A stretch of DNA of 62,470 bases, taken from assembly GCA_022925895.1 (NCBI GenBank), contig JAKSYS010000353.1:1-62470 (forward strand), written 5' to 3'. Both the position numbers and the translations under genes were made by a program. Below the pieces are notes generated by a model that was not told the DNA's origin, made no database searches, and saw only the letters and a program-made list of their open reading frames with translations. Positions 53,585-62,470 of the stretch are shown piece after piece. The stretch's first letter is position 1, and every line of letters starts with the position of its first letter. The stretch comes from Fragilaria crotonensis. Taxonomy: Eukaryota; Bacillariophyta; Fragilariophyceae; Fragilariales; Fragilariaceae.

Positions 53585-54568
53585 GCGACTGCGACAGGTT
53601 GGAATGACATCGACACAAGCGGCCCATTGGAGAGAGAAACTTTGGCTTGTGCTGTCTTTTCTTCACTTCTTGCTCTTTGGTTTGACCAAGAAGAAATGAA
53701 ATGGGCTGTGTGTTTGTTGCCTTTTCCGGATACAATCATCACCCACAAAAGAGACAGAATCCATCTACTGGAAGCATATGCAATTTTCTGTAGAAGGCTC
53801 TGTTTCCCAATCCGGTGGTGTGATCTGCACAAAGAGTTCGGACAATCTACAAGTGCACTATCAAGAATATTCAGGAGGCTAATGGTACATTTGATTCTTG
53901 TTTCAAGGGTCGGCCCAAAGGTTGTTTTCTATCCTCTGAAGCAGGAGCAATATGACCAATATCTGCTTTGCACGGAAGGGTGCAGATGCTGAGCTCAGAA
54001 TTGTCGCAGTGATTGATGCAAAAAACTTATGAGTTGCCGACCCACACCACATTTGCAAGGGTCACAGTATGATCGACATAAAAAAGGGCATGGTCTCAAG
54101 GTTCAGATATTAGAAGGGCCAGATGGTTTAGGTATCAGTTGTGTTTGCACCTATGATGGCAGACGAGGTGATGGCTATATCTTCCGTCATTCCAATCTGG
54201 AAAACTTCTGGCAGAACCATCCAATCGCATGTAACTACAGAAAGTAAGCTGTTTCAGCCTACCAAACAACAAACTGGACATTGTCTAAATTCAAAAAGCT
54301 GCCGGGATGGGCTTCCAATACTTTAATCAGTCCTATGCGAACCTGCGTTGAATGGTGATACGAGAAGGTAGGTCGACATTGGGCATACTACGTTGACTTC
54401 AAAAAACAAATGAGAATGGAAATGGTGCGAATGGAAGCAATGTGGCACGGTGCATTCTGGCTTACAAATGTTGTCACTTGTGTTAGAGGTGGCAACCAAA
54501 TCTCGGAGTACTTTGAGCTACCACCACCGACACTTGAAGAGTACCTCAGAACAACTCTAGAATCGTAG
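53585..54568 (+). pseudogene. PIF/Harbinger-like transposase remnant
   Basis: Pieces in order: FGQSTSALSRIFRRLMVHLI (helix-turn-helix-like, about 53840), YDRHKKGHGLKVQILEGPDGL followed by YDGRRGDGYIF (DDE_4 core, about 54070-54190), RTCVEW...WAYYVDFKKQMRM (about 54340), and MWHGAFWLTN...GGNQISEYFELPPPTLEEYL to a TAG at 54566. This matches the order of HARBI1-type proteins. Multiple stops and frameshifts lie between the pieces, so it is dead. Terminal repeats were not found. Confidence 0.7.
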
Positions 54569-55300
54569 TAGTAGAGTTGGTTGTCATGTCGCTCTGGGAA
54601 TGAATTGACCATTTCCAATTTTGGGAGGGTAACTGATGAGGCGACTGTAACTTTAAGCCTATCGGTAGTACGTTTGCCACCCCATAGGCATGTCGGAACC
54701 ATCACTTAGTCGAAAGAGACGAAGGTGGAGAGCATGCCGCGCGTGCTCGTGTTACGATCATACCTTTGATCCTGGGAGGGTACTTCAGTACAAGTACCTG
54801 GTAGGTACGCTGTAAGCCAAATTACTGTGTTTTAAAATTCAACTAGAAGATTTTGACCGTTAATTTGTAGTTTTCAGTCTAGCATGGTTCTACCGGTAGT
54901 ACTTTGTACAATCCTGCGATGCTGAATGCTGAGTACCTGGTAACGTAAACGAACGAGGTCATCGTGGTATGGTCGATAAAAGCATTCACTACCGGTACTC
55001 GAGTAGTAAGCGGACGATACCATACTAGCCACGATACAGTATCTTCTGCAATACTACAACACCATTAGTCCCCCGCCCCAGAGAATGACCTTTCTGGCTA
55101 CTTGCTGCTATCCTCCTTCACGTGACCTCATCGTTCAACCATCAGCACGCTTAAGTAACGCGCTGCAGGTTATGCTGAATATGCGAAGAGGTATGTTGTT
55201 GATGTTTTCACAATGTTGGATTAGGTATGTTACCTCATACTAGCTCCAGGTGCTCATGTCCGACAACCCTCCACATCATTCCTGACATCCAAAAACCAAA
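54569..55300. other. Spacer without recognisable gene
   Basis: GTAC-rich sequence with CTACCGGTAG at 54890-54899 and a near copy at about 54990. No coding signal was seen. Confidence 0.5.
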
Positions 55301-55393
55301 AAACGCCTCATCTCTTTTGTCAAGGTTCTCCTCCCTGATCGGAATACACGCCCCCGCAAAATATCGCGGAGTACTCTCCTCTTCGTCGCCCCA

Positions 55394-55603
55394 TCAACAC
55401 AATCTTGGAAATTCGGCGACGCTTGCATGACAAACAGGCATCGAGAACAGCGCATCATAGAGGTCTTCAACAACTTCTATGTTCAGGGAACCAAGCTTGA
55501 TTTGATCGGCATCATCCTCATCATTTGCTAATGTGGTTCCAGTGTCGTCAGAATTAGGGATGCAATTCAATTCCAAATCACACGCACCTTTCCCGTCGCC
55601 CAC
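55394..55603 (-). other. Conserved small frame, family copy 2 of 3
   Basis: Minus-strand frame containing DEDDADQIKLGS, VEDLYDALFSM and ASVAEFP, shared with fragments at 25.4-25.9 kb and 60.3-60.7 kb. It lies in the 3' flank of RING gene E. It could be the tail of a decayed gene. The function is unknown. Confidence 0.4.
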
Positions 55604-55697
55604 TCTCTGAGGATTTGGTTGCCCTTGGATTGAATGACGACTAGGATGGTAGAATAGTTAATGAGAAGCGTCAAGATAAGAATGCAGATCATCTCAA

Positions 55698-56839
55698 TCA
55701 TACTGCCGACGGGCTGTGCCACTCGTCATCCTCGATGCATTGTTCAATCATTTCGTAGGTTTCGGGATCCCACATTGGCTGTCGACAATTTGGACATTCA
55801 TGATGGTCCCCATGCAACCAATTCATTATGCATTCACGATGATACGCATGTGAACACAAACCAGTCACTGAATCATCTGTAGGGACTGCAACAACATGAA
55901 GATGAACCGGTGAATACTACATTATTGACGCCCGATGCTAAACCGCAAGGAAGGAAGTTGTTGTATCACTTACCAAGAACGTCCATGCATATGGAGCACG
56001 CGACAGCGTCTGGAACATCCGTGCAAACTACATAGTGTTTTAATTGTGGGTCGTACTTTTCATTACTGCTGCGCCCAGCATGCGGGTGACCGTCCGATTC
56101 CAGCTTTGGAGACGACATGCGAGGAATGTGTCAGAGTCAGAAGTCGCTTCATACAACATTGCTACGAGCGCCCATCCCTTACCTTGCCTTCCTTTGGAAA
56201 GAGTGCTGCCAAAACAAGGGGACGTCGTGACTGTGTTTCTTCTGCAATCGACACTGTCGGCGATGCGACAGGAATTGTCGGCAAGTTCTGTTGCGTTTCT
56301 TCAATGTAGTGACGTGCTGGTGCACGATAGAAAGTACAAAGTTGTCTGCAAACGTCAGTGGCGTGATTATCCATCAAGCAGCGTACGAGACAAAAACAGA
56401 AGCAAGGAACGAGTATGAACAATGACAATAAGAAATCAAGTTCAATCTCGCTTCGACCTCCTGGACGTGTAGGAACTGAGACAGAAGTAATTGTGGGAGG
56501 AGTTGATGCTGGATAAATGGTTGGGGCGATTGGCGCATCACTGGGATTTGTGAATGGAGTTGCGTTCTGTGTAGTGTTTTCCTGGCAATCACATGTCGAT
56601 AAGATTGCGGAGGAAACGTTAGAGCAATTTTCGGTCGGAATCGATCCTTCCAATCCGGCAAGCGCGAGTTCGTTGCAAGTACACGAAGTGAAATTGTGAC
56701 ACTGAACGCTGGTTTTGGCCAAGGGACTTCCAACTTGGTATCCATAGCCACAAATGAAGCAGGGACTTCTTTGTTCAGAGGTGATAGTGACAAGGAGTAC
56801 AGCAACCAAGAAACGTCGTAAACGTTCTCGGAGCATCAT
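55698..56839 (-). CDS. RING gene E: single-pass RING-H2 protein, 324 aa, three exons
   Basis: Exons 56839-56183, 56103-55974 and 55885-55698; introns of 79 and 88 bp with GTAAGG and GTAAGT donors. I chose ATG 56839 (MMLRERL) by family conservation; the frame is open further upstream with no support. Class I ectodomain (CGYGYQVGSPLAKTS, AGLEGSIP, CDCQENTT), a shorter stalk without the PTPAPAG unit, membrane helix LLSLFILVPCFCFCLVRC, CRQLCTFYRAPARHY and SRRPLVLAALFPKEG. Exon 2 has two extra codons. The RING-H2 is complete (CSICMDV...CSHAYHREC...CPNCR). It is one of the more diverged members and so probably an older branch. Confidence 0.86.
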
Positions 56840-56879
56840 CCAGGCTTGTTGAGTTGTGTTGTAGTGGTGTAGGCGAGAG

Positions 56880-56891
56880 TTGAGAATTGTG
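56880..56891 (-). promoter_or_regulatory. Conserved upstream motif (CACAATTCTCAA), gene E
   Basis: One-base variant of the 12-mer upstream of genes A and F, about 40 bp before the gene E ATG. Confidence 0.35.
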
Positions 56892-56949
56892 TTTCGCTCT
56901 CTCATCGGCAGGGAGGATGGATTGTCGTTTTTCACATGCACCCGTGCCC

Positions 56950-57774
56950 AGCCAGGGTGGCAATTTCGCAAATAGAGGACGAGTGTACTCGAGTGCAAGT
57001 ACAGTCCGATGAACACAATCGAAGGAGGTGTTTTCTTATTAGGTTCTGTTGCCTTGAGTCGTTGATCGGCTTGCTGCCGTTGTATTCATAGCGCGGGACT
57101 CTGGGCTGTGGTGTTGTACTCCGATTATGAAGCGCGTGCTTTGTGCATCGTTTATTACACGGGAACAGTACACATATAGCGTAATCGAGTGACCGGCCGA
57201 ACTGTATAGTGGTTTTATTTAGGTTCGTTCCGTCTTTCCACATTAAAACCCTCAATATGTAAACAAACAAATAAAAACAGGGTTTTCGAACTCTGTAAGA
57301 TGCGACGACGGTTAAACTGCTTTTCTGTTCATGGAAAAGACGAAATTTTTGGATGCCACATTCGATCGAACGGACGATAACATGTGTTCGACGTGAGGAG
57401 ACCTACCGGTAGTTCAGTTGTTTCAAAAACGAGCGTATCAATGGCCTGGCTGGTCGGAGCTATTGGAGGTATGCTCAGGATTGTCTTCGTAAAGGACATT
57501 TAAAACCAGTCGATGTGCCTTGAGGTGTGGTGCTGGTGAAAACCATGTCACACGACCTGATGTTATTGGTTCGGATGTTTAAACCAGCATTCTATCGTAC
57601 TCGGAATACATCCTCTATGTGGTCACATCTATTTGAATTTGGATTGGTCAGCACGGTGTTAAATGTTAGGGGAATGTTGTTGGATTGCCATTCTGCGTGT
57701 CGACTGGAGCCATTTACGTAACCAGGATAAACAGCGGCGATTGATTTCCGCATCATGAGTAGTAATGAATTCTC
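56950..57774. other. Spacer; right part is a duplicated segment
   Basis: The left part carries TTGAGTCGTTGATCGG (about 57056), as upstream of genes A and F. From about 57440 the sequence matches 61440 onward (GGCTGGTCGGAGCT / GGCTGATCGGAGGT, GGTATGCTC). No gene lies in this part. Confidence 0.5.
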
Positions 57775-58191
57775 TCATAAAGGTTTAGCCTCGACTGTGA
57801 TGGCATCCCTCACACCATTACCTTCCGATACAAACGTCTCATCACGGACGCCTCCTCCGCCTTTGGTCTCAAAGTCGTCAATGATTCCTTGCAAAGCGAG
57901 CGCATTGAGAGGCGAGAATCGACCCAAGTGAACCGAATTCGTGAGGGAAAGCATTCCTTCGACAGCATATTCCGGATCATCCGGATGGTAGGTTCGGCAT
58001 CCAAACTTGGCACACGAGGATTCAACCGACTCAATGAGTTCATGAATGAATTGCTGAACAATCGCAATGGTTGAATTCTCATCATTAATCATGGTACGGA
58101 CTTAATGAGCATCGTCGAATTTGAGCCATGATCGATCATCACTGTCATCGTACGTTTGGTCGTGGACTTCGTCGGTGGGATTCGAGTCTAT
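57775..58191 (-). pseudogene. Dead copy of the small acidic gene at 61823-62242
   Basis: It aligns over its whole length with the intact copy (IVQQFIHELIESVESSCAKFG, YAVEGMLSLTNSVHL). The start codon is ATA where the other copy has ATG, and a CAA codon is TAA (58102-58104). Either change alone would stop production of the full protein. Confidence 0.8.
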
Positions 58192-58509
58192 TTTTGATTT
58201 TTGATTTTGTGGTTTGTGGTTTTTTACAGAAAGTGTACTACTTTGAGTTATTGTGAATGATAAAGTGAATCAATCTCGAGCTGCCTTCCGATTGAAAAGT
58301 CACCCGCGCAACTGCTCTTGTTTTCAACGTTCAGAGAGTGTCTTCCTTCCTCGTCAGGAGGTTGGAAAGTTGATGTACCACTCAGCTACTTTAACGCCGT
58401 TGCGCAATCAACCTCACACTCAGTCGGGACGCGTCATTGCAATCATACTGCATCTTCATTTGATGCGAATTCAAGGCTTATCCCGCTCAATCGAAACTCA
58501 TCATCTTAA

Positions 58510-59728
58510 TCATACCGCCGATAGGCTGTGCCACTCCTGATCATTTATGTATTGGTCAACCATCTCGTAGGCTTCGGGATCCCACATCGGTTGTCGACAG
58601 TTCGGGCAGTCATCATGGTCACCTTGCAACCAGTTCATGATGCACTCACGATGATAAGAATGTGAACACAAACCAGTCACTGAGTCATCTGTAGGGACTA
58701 CAACAACATGAAGACACGGACAAATACTTTAGTGACGTTGGATTCTCAAAGACATGCAAGGGGAAGTAGATGTACCACGTACCAAGAAATTCCATGCATA
58801 TCGAGCACGAGACAGCGTCTGGAGCATCCTCGCAAAACACGTACTGTTTAGACTGCGGATCGTATGTCAAGTTGCTACGCCCGGCCTGTGGTGATCCATC
58901 TCCTTCCTGCTTTTGGAGAAGAGTCCACAAGTGAGAATGTGTCAAATGCAATGGTCGTTTCGTTCCATGGCAACAAGACATGCCATCACGCGCCGTACTT
59001 ACCCTACTACCTTCCTTCGGAAAGAGTGCCTCCAAAACAAGTGGTCGTCGTGATCGAGGATTTCCAATCGACAATGTCGGCGTTGAGACAGGAATCGTCG
59101 GCAAGGGATGTTGCGTTCCTTCAGCATGATAAATTGGCGTCGGCAAGTGCTGTTGCGTCACAGTTCCTTCACTATAACGACTTGACGCATGATAGACACA
59201 CCAACGCCTGCAAGCACGTGCGCCACGATTCGTCAAGCGTCGTATGAGGCAGTAACAAATGAAAGGAATCAGCACGATGAGCGATACAAAAAGAACAGTA
59301 TACAAAGTCCAAAGCTCCTGTTTGTGTAGAAACTGGTGCCTGGGAAGTGGGGCGAAATAAACTGGGATAATGTGATGGGGCGACTGGGGCAACGGGGGCA
59401 AATGGAACAAGACTGGGAGAATGCGTTGGAAACCATGTGTTCTGCGAAGTGGTTTCCTGACAATTACACATGTCGCAAAAATCACCAAGGAAACGTTAGA
59501 GCACTCTGAAATCAATCCTTGAAGTCCCGCAATCTCCAGGTCTTTGCAAGTGCATGAAGAGTCTGAGGACCCTTGTCCTGCATCAGGACAGCTTAAGCTG
59601 GCGCTGGCATACGGGCTTCCAACTTCGTATCCATCGCCACACATGGAGCAGTTTCCGCTTGGTTGAGATGTGACACTGACAACGAGTGCTGCAGCCATCA
59701 AGAAGCTGTGTGTATCATGTCGGAGCAT
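58510..59728 (-). CDS. RING gene F: RING-H2 family member, 346 aa, with compensated frameshift in ectodomain
   Basis: Exons 59728-59003, 58909-58783 and 58697-58510; introns of 93 and 85 bp. Class II ectodomain start (CGDGYEVGSPYASASLSC, CTCKDLEIAGLQGLISEC). At about 59462-59475 two extra bases relative to gene C shift the frame, replacing the conserved CxCQE by CVIVRKP and the normal stalk by unrelated residues. The family frame resumes before the membrane helix (LYTVLFVSLIVLIPFICYCLI). The old frame is still legible (CNCQETTSQNTWFP). The region after the helix is longer than in the paralogues (extra LPTPIYHAEGTQ unit). RING-H2 ligands are complete. Intron 1 has no stop and a length divisible by three, so retention would keep the frame. 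The gene may make an altered receptor or be failing. Confidence 0.75.
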
Positions 59729-59766
59729 GATCAAGGTTTGTCAAGTTCTCGAATTAGGAGGGGGGT

Positions 59767-59778
59767 TTGAGAATTGTA
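59767..59778 (-). promoter_or_regulatory. Conserved upstream motif TACAATTCTCAA, gene F
   Basis: Identical 12-mer to that upstream of gene A, about 40 bp before the gene F ATG. Confidence 0.4.
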
Positions 59779-59789
59779 TTTAGCTGTCA

Positions 59790-60341
59790 TCCAGCAGGGC
59801 GGTGGTTTGATGCTTTTGAGGATCGCTTTTCACTGCAGTATGTACGAGAACCACGTTCTTTGCATATATATTATACGAGTACATGCCCACAGGATGAGAA
59901 GAATTTTTGATCTGTTGTTGATTGTTGAGTCGTTGATCGGCTTGCTTGTTTGATGTGTTGGGTCCGAGTACAGTACACAGTACACACACCGACTACTTGT
60001 ACAGTATGTACGACAGTACAGTGTAGATTATAGACGTGTATGAATAGATGTGCTTGGAGTACCAGTACCATTGCGATCTAAAGTACTACAAGTACCGGTA
60101 GTACATGATTCAAGGTAAAATAGCATGCACACTTGAACTGTAGTGAAAGGTTTTACTGTACTGGAGTAAGAGGGCGTGACGGCGTGACTGTCAGCAACTG
60201 TCAAGTCGTTTAACGGTACAAGTACTTGTAGCAATGATTGAGGGGCCACGATCAAACATCGACCATCGTTCATTAATTTTAAGCAGGGCCGTTGGTCCTG
60301 AAGGTGGTACAACGCAATCTGTGCTCTTTGAGCATCATATA
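59790..60341. other. GTAC-rich spacer
   Basis: It contains the unit-5' word TTGAGTCGTTGATCGG (about 59926) and many GTAC repeats. No gene was seen. Confidence 0.5.
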
Positions 60342-60623
60342 TCATACGCATAGAAGGAGAACGCCGAGGGACCACAGACATGATTTTGAAACACGCTTCG
60401 TGGTGTCGAGGGTCGAGGCGGCATTAGATCGTGAGACGAGTTCATTTGACATGCGAGTAACATGAACTACAGTAACTGGTACCACAGTAATGCCGAGGAG
60501 GGATGTTGTCAGGGTTCTCCATACCTCATCGTACTCGAGTATTAGGAATGGAAATTCGGCAACGTTTCCATGATAACAAAGCAACGACAACAACACGTCG
60601 TAGAGGTCTTCAACTACTGTCAC
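60342..60623 (-). other. Conserved small frame, family copy 3 of 3
   Basis: It has VVEDLYDVLLSLLCYHGNVAEFP, matching copies at 55.4 and 25.6 kb. The displayed frame starts with a non-ATG codon. A matching acidic stretch lies upstream in the frame (near 60640). Function unknown. Confidence 0.35.
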
Positions 60624-60629
60624 GTTATT

Positions 60630-61822
60630 GGAACCAAGATTGGTGTGATCGGCATCATTTTCTTCCTCTTGACTCTGCGAATGTCGTTCACCTCGTCAGG
60701 ATAAGTGGTCCGTTTCACATTCTCATCACCAACGTATTTTTCTTCACCCACTTTATGGATCAATTTGCCGAAAATGAAGTTTCCGTTCGTTTCGTCGGCT
60801 GTCGTAGTGGTTCAGAAAGTGTACATCCCGTTGCTTGTCGTCGGACATTTTTTCGAGTCTCTTCGTTTCATATTGCGAGTCAGACGGTTGTAATAAAAGA
60901 GAGGCGGAATGGCACTCTTTCTGATCGTTGACACCTTGCTAAAATGGTCAGCTATACGACGAATACTTCACAAGTGGATCAAACAAAGGCGTGCTCCTGG
61001 AACCAGTCCCCGAAATCCGTCTGCGATGTTGACACGACGCCATTTTCCTTTATCCGAGAGAGATATCTGTATAATACTGCACCAAGAGGAGTAACGCTTT
61101 CTATGAGATCCGATCCATGTGCTCGTTTGGTTGGATTTCAAGTCAATACCAATGCTTTTCACGTATCACGTATCATATTCTACGAAAATGTCGAACTTTC
61201 TACTCGATTCAAATATCCCCACGTACCGTACTGCGTGGTCTCTTTGAAAAGGGAAATGAATGGAATCAACTCGCTACCGTGTTCTACGGAGTAACCCTTT
61301 GCTTAGGAATCAAATGGAGCTCAGTTTTGACGTGGTATCGTTGAGATTGGAGAAGTTTCACTTCATGGATGCTGCTGAGTGTTGGCGTCTGGTAGCATTA
61401 AGGACATGCCGAGTTGAATGCTGTGCTGAGAGATGAATTGGAGGACTGGCTGATCGGAGGTGCTGGAGGTATGCTCTGGGGTGTGTCTTCATATCTATGC
61501 GCAATGCAGTCAAAACCAGATATGTTGTGAGATTAGTGCCGCTACAAACCATGTCACCAGATCTAATGTTATTGGTTGGTTCGGATGTTTAAAACAAATT
61601 ATATCGTACTTGGAGAACATCGTGTATGTGTGGTACCATCCAACTAGCATCGACGAAACGAGGACCGTCATCGACGGCGTAAAGTGCTAGGCTAATGGTG
61701 ATGGACTGCCAATCCGCGTGTCGGCTGGTGCCATTCACATAACCATGCTAAAGAGCGATGGTTCTTCGCATCATGAGGAATAATAAACGCATTAAATAGT
61801 TTGAGCGATTCTATATAACACA
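60630..61822. other. Spacer; right part is a duplicated segment
   Basis: No frame here has recognisable motifs. From about 61440 to 61822 it is the counterpart of 57440-57774. Confidence 0.5.
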
Positions 61823-62242
61823 TTAAAATGTAGCCTCATCCGTCACGGCATCCCACACACCATTATCTTCCGATACAAACGTCTCATCGTGAACGCCGCC
61901 TCCTCCTCCGCCATTGGTCGCACAGTCGTCCAAGTCTTCTTGCGATGCGAGCGCATGGAGAGGTGGGAATTGACTCAAATGAACCGAATTCGTAAGGGAA
62001 AGCATTCCTTCCACAGCATATTCCGATTCATCCGGATGATAGGTTCGGCATCCAAACTTGGCACACGAGGTTTCAACCGACTCGATGAGTTCATGAATGA
62101 ATTGCTGAACAATCGCAATGGTTGTTTTCTCATCATTATTGCTGGTACGGACTTGATGAGCATCGTCGAACTTGAGCCACGATCGATCATCAATGTCATC
62201 GTACGTTTGGTCTTGGACGTCGTCAGTGGGATTCGAATCCAT
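61823..62242 (-). CDS. Small acidic protein, 139 aa, unknown function
   Basis: ATG at 62240-62242 (MDSNPTDDVQDQ). The N-terminus is Asp-rich. The middle has a helical conserved block (IAIVQQFIHELIESVETSCAKFG, then YAVEGMLSLTNSVHL), followed by a Gly run and an acidic C-terminus. There is no signal peptide or membrane segment. I do not recognise the family. Its alignment with the dead copy at 57775-58191 shows it is a real duplicated gene. The rest of the window to 62470 has no other gene. Confidence 0.65.
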   Translation of the reverse strand: MDSNPTDDVQDQTYDDIDDRSWLKFDDAHQVRTSNNDEKTTIAIVQQFIHELIESVETSCAKFGCRTYHPDESEYAVEGMLSLTNSVHLSQFPPLHALASQEDLDDCATNGGGGGGVHDETFVSEDNGVWDAVTDEATF

Positions 62243-62470
62243 TTTTGAACTTTTGTGCGGGTGTGTGATTTTTCAATCAAGTCGACTGCTGATTGAAAAT
62301 TTGTGATTCAAAATGGTGATGGGACAACTTGTCGAGCGCATGTGAACGCCAGGGATTCGACGTTCAACACGTTGACGACGAAACGGAAAATCTTGCACGT
62401 TCCGTTCCGCTGTAGAATGTACTCCAAACACTGGCATGGTACACACACACACAACCACGACTGTCACGCT

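Noticed and set aside
1-62470. tRNA, rRNA or CRISPR features
   Set aside because: I looked for cloverleaf-like tRNA boxes, conserved rRNA stretches and regular repeat-spacer arrays; the only regular repeats are the minisatellite and microsatellite described.

Overview
The window looks like repeat-rich nuclear DNA from a diatom or close stramenopile relative. The evidence is a DUF6824-type gene, Ty1/copia elements of diatom CoDi character, diatom-type non-LTR retrotransposon ends, a Cys-rich ectodomain of a kind I know from diatom secreted and receptor proteins, and genes with three exons and short GT-AG introns of 73-93 bp. I see no tRNA, rRNA, CRISPR array or prokaryotic operon.

Layout. 1-4.5 kb is a complete Mutator-like element (MULE) with about 530-bp terminal inverted repeats, a perfect 9-bp target duplication, and a decayed gene joining a Ulp1-type protease to a MULE transposase. 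4.5-5.9 kb is a GC-rich, 5'-truncated non-LTR retrotransposon end. 6.3-9.7 kb is a frameshifted Plavaka/CACTA-like transposase gene. 9.8-14.0 kb (minus) is a long disrupted gene with an HxD...H iron-oxygenase-like signature, and its start abuts a minisatellite of about 151-bp units (14.0-15.6 kb). 15.8-18.4 kb has small tandem duplications and an unrecognised frameshifted gene. 19.0-22.4 kb is a non-LTR retrotransposon flanked by a 17-bp target duplication and itself split by a 611-bp MULE-type MITE. From 22.7 kb to 59.8 kb six paralogous genes lie on the minus strand, each for a signal peptide, an 8-Cys ectodomain, a Pro-rich stalk, one membrane helix and a cytosolic RING-H2 finger. They are interrupted by a hAT-like MITE, two copia elements (one truncated, one apparently intact), a duplicated DUF6824 gene and a Harbinger remnant. 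The last 5 kb holds a duplicated small acidic gene, one copy of which is dead.

How it fits together. The likely host biology is the RING family: receptor-shaped E3 ubiquitin ligases built from a variable ectodomain and a homogenised membrane plus RING half. Copies A and C are nearly identical over the stalk, membrane and RING part, introns included, yet carry different ectodomain classes, which points to gene conversion or recombination. Orphan pieces of the duplication unit (38.2-38.9 and 50.1-50.4 kb) show the array was larger or was broken up by transposons. Copia element 2 has identical 107-bp LTRs and two long open frames separated only by an in-frame UGA.

Caveat. Most transposon genes here carry several frameshifts while the RING genes, the DUF6824 gene and copia 2 stay open, so I read the frameshifts mainly as real decay. 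Some fall at homopolymers and could be sequencing errors. All family assignments come from motif reading, without database searches.
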